Position numbers and translations under genes: made by a program. Positions 7,748 through 14,300 of a DNA stretch of 14,300 nucleotides are shown in pieces. Numbering within the stretch: the stretch's first letter is position 1; each line of letters starts with the position of its first letter. The notes beneath the pieces were generated by a model. The model searched no databases. It was not told the origin of the DNA and saw only the letters and a list, made by a program, of their open reading frames with translations. Source of the stretch: an uncultured Muribaculum sp. (GTDB taxonomy: Bacteria; Bacteroidota; Bacteroidia; Bacteroidales; Muribaculaceae); assembly GCA_947573015.1 (NCBI GenBank), contig CANPDS010000026.1, forward strand, positions 1 to 14,300, given 5' to 3'.

Positions 7748-9109
7748 TCAGCGCATACCCATACCACCGCGCATATTCTTCATTGCACGCATGGCATTCA
7801 TCATCTTCATAGGGTTAGATTTGAGAGCATTTGCTTGACGCATCAATTTGCGTGTTTCCTCAAACTGCTTCAGCAGACGGTTCACATCCTGAAGCGAATT
7901 GCCAGAACCCTTGGCGATACGCTGACGACGGCTCGCATTGATAATGTCGGGGTTGACACGTTCTTCCGCGGTCATCGACTTGATTATCGATTCGATGCCC
8001 TTGAACGCATTATCATCAATATCGACATCCTTTATCGCCTTTCCAACACCTGGAATCATTGATGCAAGATCCTTAAGATTACCCATCTTCTTTATCTGCT
8101 CTATCTGGGCGAGGAAGTCGTTGAAGTTAAACTGATTCTTTGCAATCTTACGCTGAAGCTCGCGAGCCTGCTTCTCATCAAACTGCTGCTGGGCTTTCTC
8201 TACAAGCGAAACTATATCGCCCATACCGAGAATACGGTCAGCCATACGTGCCGGATGGAAATAGTCGAGAGCATCAAGCTTCTCTCCGGTACCTACAAAC
8301 TTGATTGGCTTGTCTACAACTGTACGTATCGAAAGAGCGGCACCACCACGGGTATCGCCGTCGAGCTTAGTCAGTACTACACCATCAAAGTCAAGACGAT
8401 CGTTAAACTCACGTGCAGTATTCACTGCATCCTGACCGGTCATCGAGTCTACTACAAACAGTGTTTCCTGAGGCTTTACAGCCTTCTTTATAGCAGCGAT
8501 CTCCTGCATCATCTGCTCATCCACAGCCAGACGGCCTGCGGTATCGACAATCACAAGATCGTAATGGTTAGCTTTGGCATAACGGATACCATTCTCGGCA
8601 ATCTCTACAGGATTTTTATTACCATCCTCGGTATATACAGGCACATCAATCTGGGCACCCAGCACCTTCAGCTGCTCAATTGCTGCAGGACGATATACGT
8701 CACCAGCCACAAGTAGCGGACGCTTTGACTTCTCGCTCTTGAGCTTTTTAGCGAGCTTACCGCTCATTGTGGTCTTACCAGAACCTTGCAAGCCCGACAT
8801 GAGTATCACAGTCGGATTGCCGGAAAGATTGATCTGCGCAGTCTCACCACCCATAAGGGTTGCAAGTTCATCATGCACGATCTTCACCATCAATTGTCCC
8901 GGCTGAATTGCATTGAGCACATTCTGACCCAGAGCCTTAGCCTTTACCGTGTCAGTAAACTGCTTGGCCACTTTATAGTTGACGTCGGCGTCGAGAAGTG
9001 CACGGCGCACATCCTTCAACGTCTCCGCTACATTGATTTCGGTAATCTTACCTTGGCCTTTGAGAAGCTTGAAACTACGTTCAAGCCGTTCGCTTAGATT
9101 TTCAAACAT
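7748..9109 (-). CDS. ffh: Signal recognition particle protein Ffh
   Basis: GTPase that binds 4.5S RNA and nascent signal or membrane sequences and delivers ribosomes to FtsY and the Sec translocon. The 453 residues match the normal length. The N domain (about 1-90) is followed by the G domain with G1 GLQGSGKTT (106-114), G2 DVYRPAA (137-143), G3 DTAGR (189-193), G4 TKLD (247-250) and G5 GTGEK (273-277). The methionine-rich M domain (about 305-453) contains the RNA-binding segment RIAKGSGNSLQDVNRLLKQF (397-416) and ends in a Met/Arg-rich tail. The start MFENLSERLE is the family's usual one. It follows panD by 67 bases on the same strand, and only a weak hairpin lies between them, so it may be read from the panC promoter as well as from its own. 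Confidence 0.98.
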   Translation of the reverse strand: MFENLSERLERSFKLLKGQGKITEINVAETLKDVRRALLDADVNYKVAKQFTDTVKAKALGQNVLNAIQPGQLMVKIVHDELATLMGGETAQINLSGNPTVILMSGLQGSGKTTMSGKLAKKLKSEKSKRPLLVAGDVYRPAAIEQLKVLGAQIDVPVYTEDGNKNPVEIAENGIRYAKANHYDLVIVDTAGRLAVDEQMMQEIAAIKKAVKPQETLFVVDSMTGQDAVNTAREFNDRLDFDGVVLTKLDGDTRGGAALSIRTVVDKPIKFVGTGEKLDALDYFHPARMADRILGMGDIVSLVEKAQQQFDEKQARELQRKIAKNQFNFNDFLAQIEQIKKMGNLKDLASMIPGVGKAIKDVDIDDNAFKGIESIIKSMTAEERVNPDIINASRRQRIAKGSGNSLQDVNRLLKQFEETRKLMRQANALKSNPMKMMNAMRAMKNMRGGMGMR

Positions 9110-9176
9110 ATGGTCGTGTAAGTTATTTCATTAATTTGAGGGTGTAAGAAAAGCTCCCTGCACCAGCAGAAGATAG

Positions 9177-9530
9177 TCACAGCAGCCTATTGGTTGCTGT
9201 GTCTGGGAATATTACGGCAGGCTTAAATGTACGGGCCTCATCATAAGGCATATGAGCATATGCCATGATAATGACAATATCCCCGGGGAGCACCTTACGT
9301 GCCGCAGCTCCATTAAGACATATCATGCCGGATCCTCGCTCACCAGCTATAGCATATGTATCGAAACGCTCGCCATTGTTATTATCAACAATGTATACCC
9401 GCTCACCGGGAAGTATATTGGCGGCATCCATCAGATCCTGATCAATGGTAATGCTCCCGATATAATCGATATTGCTTTCTGTGACAGTCACACGGTGAAT
9501 CTTTGACTTCACCACCTCTACTTGCATCAT
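9177..9530 (-). CDS. panD: Aspartate 1-decarboxylase proenzyme
   Basis: Converts L-aspartate to beta-alanine, which PanC joins to pantoate. The proenzyme cleaves itself between Gly and Ser to form a pyruvoyl cofactor. The cut site is clear in YIGSITID, at Gly25-Ser26. The ERGSG segment (64-68), the NGAAA loop (73-77) and GDIVII (83-88) match the family, and 117 residues is about normal. Two ATG codons stand back to back at the start. Using the second places the cut at Gly24-Ser25, exactly as in E. coli, so either may be used. The first ATG overlaps the panC stop as ATGA, so translation is probably coupled. Confidence 0.96.
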   Translation of the reverse strand: MMQVEVVKSKIHRVTVTESNIDYIGSITIDQDLMDAANILPGERVYIVDNNNGERFDTYAIAGERGSGMICLNGAAARKVLPGDIVIIMAYAHMPYDEARTFKPAVIFPDTATNRLL

Positions 9531-10372
9531 GCTATAGGATACTTTATATTATCGATAAGGCGCACATCGCCCATATAGACCGTGACACATCCCACAGCCT
9601 CTCCGTCAGGCCACTCAGCCACAGGTTGCATATCATTTGGATTGACAATCTCGTAGTATTCTACCTCCATGCCATCGATAGCATTGATAGCTTCGGCTAC
9701 AGCCTTCTTCACTTCGGCTACACTATGGCTACGCGCATCAGCCACACTTTCGGCAAGCACACGATGAATACCAGGAGCCAACGCACGCTGATCAGCCGAC
9801 AGACGCACATTGCGCGAACTTAACGCCAAACCATCATCCTCACGCTTTATCGGGCACGCTACTATTTCAATATCAAAACCCTCAATCTCCACCATACGGC
9901 GGATTACTGCAATCTGCTGGAAATCCTTTTCACCAAAATAAGCACGGTCAGGATTTACCATTCTGAACAGACGGCTAACCACCTGAGCCACTCCATTAAA
10001 GTGACCGGGACGCATCGCTCCCTCCATCACATCGGCTACAGGTCCGAGATCAAACACCCTCGTATCTGGTTCTGGATAAATATCCTCAACACCTGGAAGG
10101 AAGGCGATGTCGACACCAGCAGCTGCCAATTTTTCGCAATCTGCCTCTTCCGTGCGCGGATAAGTGCGCAGATCATCCGGATTATTAAACTGGGTAGGGT
10201 TGACAAACACACTCACTACCACTGCGTCATTCTCGGCTTTCGCCCTTTCTACCAATGACACATGGCCGGCATGCAGTGCACCCATTGTCGGCACAAAGCC
10301 CACACTGCGGCCTTCAGCCCGAAGGGCCTCAATAGCTTCACTAAGTTCCTGGGCTGTACGTACAGTCTTCAT
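9527..10372 (-). CDS. panC: Pantothenate synthetase (pantoate-beta-alanine ligase)
   Basis: Joins pantoate and beta-alanine with ATP through a pantoyl-adenylate intermediate, the last step of vitamin B5 synthesis. The 281 residues are standard length. The nucleotidyltransferase fold shows PTMGALHAGH (28-37) with the HxGH-type motif HAGH, FVNPTQF (56-62), RPGHFNGVA (121-129), YFGEKDFQQ (145-153) and the KMSKS-like segment LALSSRNVRLS (182-192). The C-terminal dimer domain runs from about 195. The N-terminus has the expected position relative to PTMG. It is first in a panC-panD pair with a 4-base overlap, so substrate and partner enzyme are made together. A predicted promoter lies about 120 bases upstream. 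Confidence 0.97.
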   Translation of the reverse strand: MKTVRTAQELSEAIEALRAEGRSVGFVPTMGALHAGHVSLVERAKAENDAVVVSVFVNPTQFNNPDDLRTYPRTEEADCEKLAAAGVDIAFLPGVEDIYPEPDTRVFDLGPVADVMEGAMRPGHFNGVAQVVSRLFRMVNPDRAYFGEKDFQQIAVIRRMVEIEGFDIEIVACPIKREDDGLALSSRNVRLSADQRALAPGIHRVLAESVADARSHSVAEVKKAVAEAINAIDGMEVEYYEIVNPNDMQPVAEWPDGEAVGCVTVYMGDVRLIDNIKYPIA

Positions 10373-10492
10373 TTCTTTCTGGTTATCTTTTGTCGTTTGC
10401 CGCCGGTGCTTACAATTTATTACATCAAGCCTTACGCAAATAGCGCATATGACTCACGCGGGCATATTACACCCGTTAATGCCGACGGCCTG

Positions 10493-10524
10493 CAAAATTA
10501 CTCAATCCCCCGTTATCACGCAAC
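10493..10524 (-). promoter_or_regulatory. Bacteroidota-type promoter for panC-panD (and perhaps ffh)
   Basis: The minus strand reads GTTG (plus-strand 10521-10524), a 20-base spacer, then TAATTTTG (plus-strand 10493-10500). The -7 box matches TAnnTTTG perfectly and the -33 box has one mismatch. Transcription would start near 10486 and give a leader of roughly 110 bases before panC. Pattern-based only. Confidence 0.55.
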
Positions 10525-10565
10525 CTTATGCTTAAAAATATAGTCTGTTTTAAATAAAAGTAATT

Positions 10566-10651
10566 GAACTGATTTAAATTTATTGCAAATTAAACTCAAT
10601 GATCAAGACCAGTTCTGAATTTAACATTTTGAAGTAAGTTTAAATCAATTC
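10566..10651 (-). repeat. Palindromic dispersed repeat, copy 2 (86 bp, inverted relative to copy 1)
   Basis: On the plus strand it begins GAACTGATTTAAATTTATTG and ends AAGTTTAAATCAATTC. Read in reverse complement, its 43-base arm (10609-10651) matches 332-374 at 40 positions and its 28-base arm (10566-10593) matches 416-443 exactly. The 15-base middle (10594-10608) replaces the 41-base middle of copy 1 and is unrelated to it. The flanks read ATT on both sides, a possible 3-bp target duplication. It sits 83 bases upstream of the lyase start, so it may affect that gene's transcription or leader. Confidence 0.85.
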
Positions 10652-10686
10652 ATTATGGCTCTCAAAAATATATCGGAATAATTTAT

Positions 10687-10694
10687 TAAATTTG
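10687..10694 (+). promoter_or_regulatory. Possible -7 promoter box for the heparinase-like lyase gene
   Basis: TAAATTTG matches the -7 consensus TAnnTTTG and lies 40 bases before the start codon, giving a leader of about 34 bases. No TTTG is seen at the -33 distance. That spot is only 12-15 bases beyond the end of repeat copy 2. The call is tentative. Confidence 0.4.
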
Positions 10695-10734
10695 CAACAC
10701 TTCATCAGCACTTTCATCGAAACGATTAAATAGC

Positions 10735-13700
10735 ATGCAAACTTCACACATCGCGCACCTTGCCATTGCCGCCATCATATGTATATCCATGCCCCTGGCT
10801 AATGGTCAGGACAATGGATATTGGAATACCAAAGGTCATCTGCTGCCCATGCGGCTTCCATTACCCCCACAAGGGTTTACTCCCGAACAGCTTGATCTTG
10901 ACGGCGACGGCAGGCCGGATGCCATCCGTTCAATTACATCAGGGGGAATTCCTGTGATGTGGCTTGATGACAACGGCACCATGCAACCCGGTGACACAGA
11001 GGGTGACATGTCATCAGGATCACTGCTGATCGACCGCAATCGCGATGGCAAATTTGCATCCCATGGCGACATGATAATCGACTGGGTAGACACAGATGGT
11101 GATGGCCATGCCGACCTGCAATTCGTAATAGACTATCCAACCGACACACTTCCCGAAAACGCATGGAAGGGTCATTATATGATAATGTTTGATACCGACC
11201 GCGACAATGTATTCAACTATATCAACTGGCACAACTTCCAATTAAGTTGCTGGGACCATTACGGACTGAGCGACTTCCATGAAGATTACCACGGCCACAC
11301 GGCATTTGCAAAAATGCATGAGTGCACCTACCGCTTCATCGATCTTGATAAAAATTGGGAAAATCCATTCCTGTTCTACGATCCAGACAATGATGGACTA
11401 TCGGAAATGACAATCCGGTTTACCGACCCGATGAATGCCAAAGCACCCAATGCCTCACGACCGCAACAGTCCGGACGAATCGACCATGCATTTCTAAGTG
11501 TGGATATCGACAATGACAATGCCCCAGCCAACGAATTCGACCTTGATTTCACACTACACCTCTCAGGATCCGGCTTTGACTACTCGGATATGATTCATCC
11601 AGTTGCCAATCTGCGAGGCAATCCGGCCCACGATTCCCTATTTGTCGATCCACGATTCCGCAAGCTGACCCATCTCACATATCCCGACCACACTCAGGCT
11701 TTTGATGCTATATTCAACCGCGGCAAATGGTCTTCGGTCGAATTCACCTATGATGAAGATGATGACTGTGGCCGTTGGGAACGTGTCGAGCTATACGAAA
11801 ATCGCGACCCGTTCCTCACCGGATGGAAAAACGGAGGTGTGGACAACCACAAACAGAGCGACGCTACCGGCGATCGTGGCGAATGGGACCGGGACAACTC
11901 CGGAGGAGGACGACTATATATAAGTCCGCTCGACGGTAAGCTCCACCTATATGGAGCGGAGCGTGGTGTATGGCGCATTGATCAAGACGCATCTTTCTTT
12001 CAGGGATGGGACCGTCTTTGGATGGGTCTCGATCGCAATCCTTCCTCCTTTGCTACTATAGAATATCTCGACACAGACGGCAACGGATTCTTCGATACCA
12101 TGAAACTCGACCTCGACGGCGACAAAAAATATGAAGAAACCGTATCTCTCATTGACCTTGACGTCCCAGACTCCACATCGCTTATAGATCTATCAAGCTA
12201 CACCTATGCCAACTATACAGCTTTAGCCGACAGCCTTGCAGACATCGCTTCAGAACGCGCCGCACAATGTGTGAAAACATCACGTCGGCTCGGCCTTGAT
12301 CCACGATGGTATGCAATCTGGCAACAACCGCGCTCCACACGTCAGCGCTACGACCATGGATTCTGGCTTTCATTCTACCTCCTGCGCGACATGCGCCACA
12401 AAATGCTCCTTGATGGCGCCGGTGCAGAAGCTGTAGCCAATATGGAAAGTGCGTTTTACCGTGGTGACATTGCCAAAGCCATCCCTGGCAGACACCTCAT
12501 CACTGATGCAGATCTACGTTCGATACGCAAAGCCGCCGCGCTACCATACGGACGCGATATCGTTAAGCAACTTACCGATACCGTAGAGAGCCGCCGCAAA
12601 CACAGTCTGAAACTACCGGAAGGACTTGGCGGCCACTACCACCACTACTTCTGTCCGAAGCACAATCTAATCTACTCATTCGACTGGGACAGTCCAAAAG
12701 CACACTTATGCCCGGAATGCGGCACTAAAGTCAGTGGCAATGCCCACCTCGATTATGCATGGATAAACCGTGTACACTCACACAACGGTGCTTATCTGAT
12801 TAATTCAGCCTACCTTTATCGCGCCACCGGCGACAAGCGCTATGCAAGATACGCAGCCGACATGCTGATAGACTATGCCAATGCATATCCTGATATGATG
12901 GAGCACAACAAAAGCTTCAAACATACACCAGACGCATTTGATGCAGGACGTATATTTGCACAGAGCCTCGACGAATCAAGTTGGATAAGCACAGTTGCTG
13001 TAGCTTACGACATGGTCGAGGAAGCCATGACACCCGACGAACGCGACAAGGTTGAAACTGATCTTTTCGCCAGAGTTGCAGAGATGCTCACCCGCCGCCC
13101 CGCAGGAGCCAACTGGCAAATGTGGCACAATAGCGGAATGGCCGCATGTGCTGCTGTTACCGATTGTGATTCTCTGATGACACGCGCTATTGAAGATCCC
13201 AAACGCGGCTACCGCAAGCTCCTGAAACAACATCTCAATTCCGACGGATGGATCAATGAAGGCTCAGCTCATTATCATTTTTATCCTCTGGAGGCTCTGT
13301 TGCTTACCGCTAATGCCGCTCAGGGATTGGGAATAAACCTTTTCGACAATGACATGCTGATGATGCTTGAAGCTCCGGCTGCAAGTGTCTACAGCGATAT
13401 GTCGTTCCCTTCACATGGCGACGGATGGTATGGCGACAACCTTCCTGCCTTCGCAGCATTCTACGAGATTGCCAATGTCCGCTTCCCAGGACACCGCTAC
13501 GACAAAATGCTTGCAGAGCTATATACACACCGTCATCGTACCGACCGTCAGGCGCTTCTTTCCGGCATTGAACTGAAAGCAGAAAGTCAAAGCTATCGTC
13601 CGGAGAGCGTATGTTATCCCAAAAGTGGATTCGCATGTCTTCGCTCAGGCGATGCCACACTCGTATTCAAGTTTGACAACAACAATGCCGGAGGACATGA

Positions 13701-14300
13701 GCATCCCGACAAACTATCGTTCACACTCCACGACGGCCACAAAGAGATATTCAGCGACTTCGGCACATCCGGTTACGGCACACCGGAATATCTCGGATGG
13801 TACAAGCACTCACTATCCCACAGCACAATGAATGTTGATGGATGTGACCAAGCTCGATGCAAAGGTAAGCTCATTGCTTATCAATCCGATAAAAACGGTG
13901 CATATGCATCAGCTTCGGCCAATGATGCATATACCGGAGTAAACATGCAGCGTGCGATGCGCATCAAAGGGAATGTAGTGACCGATACCCTATCGTGCCG
14001 ATCCGATTCAAGCCACATATATGAATACGTGCTACTCTTCAATGAACGCCCCGATATTTCCGGCTCATGGATTTCCGATCCGATTGAGCCACCGACACAT
14101 CGTGATAATGCCTCATCGGCCTATGATTTCCTTAAAAATGTAGAGAGCATGACTCCTAAATCTCGGCGGCTTACGGCACACACGCCATCAGCTAAGGTGG
14201 ATATTGAACTGAAATCCCTGCCAAAAGGCACAAAAATATATCGTGCCGAAGCATCAGGTATCACTGCCAATCCGACCATAAGCGTAGGAAATGCCGCTGT
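10735..14300 (+). CDS. Secreted heparinase II/III-like polysaccharide lyase with Asp-rich N-terminal region (3' end beyond window)
   Basis: An open frame of 1188 codons with no stop before the window edge. A signal peptide (1-24, ending PLANG before QDN; no lipobox) sends it to the periplasm or outside. Residues about 50-465 carry seven DxDxDG-like motifs (D54, D100, D119, D153, D216, D257 and the pair D446/D459), resembling EF-hand-type calcium loops. From about 490 the protein is helical, as in the toroid of alginate and heparin lyases, and includes a C640-P-K-H643 / C659-P-E-C662 cluster, NWQMWHNSGM (793-802) and EGSAHYHFYP (842-851). The C-terminal beta domain shows GGHEHPDKLSF (986-996), D1008 and H1029. 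In heparinase II, a His/Tyr/His set catalyses beta-elimination and a His-Asp-His site binds zinc. Here Y847 or Y850, H988, and H990/D1008/H1029 are at comparable spacing (inference). Substrate is unknown: glycosaminoglycan or another uronic-acid glycan. It probably starts a glycan-use locus. Confidence 0.88.
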   Translation, partial: MQTSHIAHLAIAAIICISMPLANGQDNGYWNTKGHLLPMRLPLPPQGFTPEQLDLDGDGRPDAIRSITSGGIPVMWLDDNGTMQPGDTEGDMSSGSLLIDRNRDGKFASHGDMIIDWVDTDGDGHADLQFVIDYPTDTLPENAWKGHYMIMFDTDRDNVFNYINWHNFQLSCWDHYGLSDFHEDYHGHTAFAKMHECTYRFIDLDKNWENPFLFYDPDNDGLSEMTIRFTDPMNAKAPNASRPQQSGRIDHAFLSVDIDNDNAPANEFDLDFTLHLSGSGFDYSDMIHPVANLRGNPAHDSLFVDPRFRKLTHLTYPDHTQAFDAIFNRGKWSSVEFTYDEDDDCGRWERVELYENRDPFLTGWKNGGVDNHKQSDATGDRGEWDRDNSGGGRLYISPLDGKLHLYGAERGVWRIDQDASFFQGWDRLWMGLDRNPSSFATIEYLDTDGNGFFDTMKLDLDGDKKYEETVSLIDLDVPDSTSLIDLSSYTYANYTALADSLADIASERAAQCVKTSRRLGLDPRWYAIWQQPRSTRQRYDHGFWLSFYLLRDMRHKMLLDGAGAEAVANMESAFYRGDIAKAIPGRHLITDADLRSIRKAAALPYGRDIVKQLTDTVESRRKHSLKLPEGLGGHYHHYFCPKHNLIYSFDWDSPKAHLCPECGTKVSGNAHLDYAWINRVHSHNGAYLINSAYLYRATGDKRYARYAADMLIDYANAYPDMMEHNKSFKHTPDAFDAGRIFAQSLDESSWISTVAVAYDMVEEAMTPDERDKVETDLFARVAEMLTRRPAGANWQMWHNSGMAACAAVTDCDSLMTRAIEDPKRGYRKLLKQHLNSDGWINEGSAHYHFYPLEALLLTANAAQGLGINLFDNDMLMMLEAPAASVYSDMSFPSHGDGWYGDNLPAFAAFYEIANVRFPGHRYDKMLAELYTHRHRTDRQALLSGIELKAESQSYRPESVCYPKSGFACLRSGDATLVFKFDNNNAGGHEHPDKLSFTLHDGHKEIFSDFGTSGYGTPEYLGWYKHSLSHSTMNVDGCDQARCKGKLIAYQSDKNGAYASASANDAYTGVNMQRAMRIKGNVVTDTLSCRSDSSHIYEYVLLFNERPDISGSWISDPIEPPTHRDNASSAYDFLKNVESMTPKSRRLTAHTPSAKVDIELKSLPKGTKIYRAEASGITANPTISVGNAA

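Larger units (their letters stand above)
10373..10734. other. Divergent AT-rich intergenic region between panC and the lyase gene
   Basis: This 362-base gap separates two genes read outward. It holds the predicted panC promoter (10493-10524), the second copy of the palindromic repeat (10566-10651) and a -7 box for the lyase gene (10687-10694). Short open frames across 10373-10540 lie in the panC leader on the opposite strand and look like chance. Nothing else is recognisable. Confidence 0.6.

Noticed and set aside
9103..9110. TATGTTTG -7-like box on the minus strand at the ffh start
   Set aside because: It overlaps the ffh start codon and has no -33 box 19-21 bases upstream, so it cannot serve ffh and is probably chance.
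9138..9172. Hairpin between panD and ffh as a terminator
   Set aside because: The stem has only about four Watson-Crick pairs plus two G-T pairs and a short T run. It is too weak to call.
1..14300. CRISPR array, toxin-antitoxin pair, phage or defence genes
   Set aside because: No regularly spaced direct repeats and no protein motifs of these systems were seen on either strand. Most other open frames are shadows of the genes listed.

Overview
The window looks like a chromosomal segment from a gut-type Bacteroidota, most likely Bacteroidales and possibly Muribaculaceae. The evidence is family-level: several intergenic regions carry the phylum's promoter pattern (TTTG, about 20 bases, TAnnTTTG), strong Shine-Dalgarno sites are absent, and the gene content fits (Bacteroidota-type LptB, uridine kinase and MlaEF, an O/P-type porin, and a large secreted heparinase-like lyase). 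Intergenic DNA is clearly more AT-rich than the genes. I cannot name a species.

Layout, left to right. A tRNA-Phe gene on the minus strand runs off the left edge and has its own promoter. A gene-poor stretch of about 700 bases follows and holds a 112-base palindromic repeat. Next comes a sodium-dicarboxylate-family (DAACS) transporter on the plus strand, which converges on a minus-strand pair, udk and lptB. Divergent from udk is a plus-strand run: mlaE and mlaF (start and stop overlapping), an outer-membrane porin, and purT. A perfect 24-bp inverted repeat forms a two-way terminator between purT and the converging ffh. Behind ffh on the minus strand are panD and panC, which overlap by 4 bases. 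After another AT-rich gap with a second, inverted copy of the palindromic repeat, a very large plus-strand gene for a secreted heparinase II/III-like polysaccharide lyase begins and is cut by the right edge after 1188 codons.

How the genes fit together. Most are housekeeping: LPS export (LptB), pyrimidine salvage (Udk), phospholipid trafficking across the envelope (MlaEF, perhaps with the neighbouring porin), purine synthesis using formate (PurT), pantothenate synthesis (PanC, PanD) and co-translational membrane targeting (Ffh). The accessory part is at the right end: a secreted lyase with an unusual N-terminal half full of Asp-rich calcium-site-like motifs, probably the edge of a glycan-degradation locus.

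The points most worth a second look are the paired palindromic repeat (68 of 71 bases identical in its arms, with a core of different length), the calcium-motif region fused to the heparinase-like lyase, and the DAACS transporter, which lacks several residues that define substrate and sodium binding in characterised relatives. I did not find a clear candidate for a wholly new multi-gene system.
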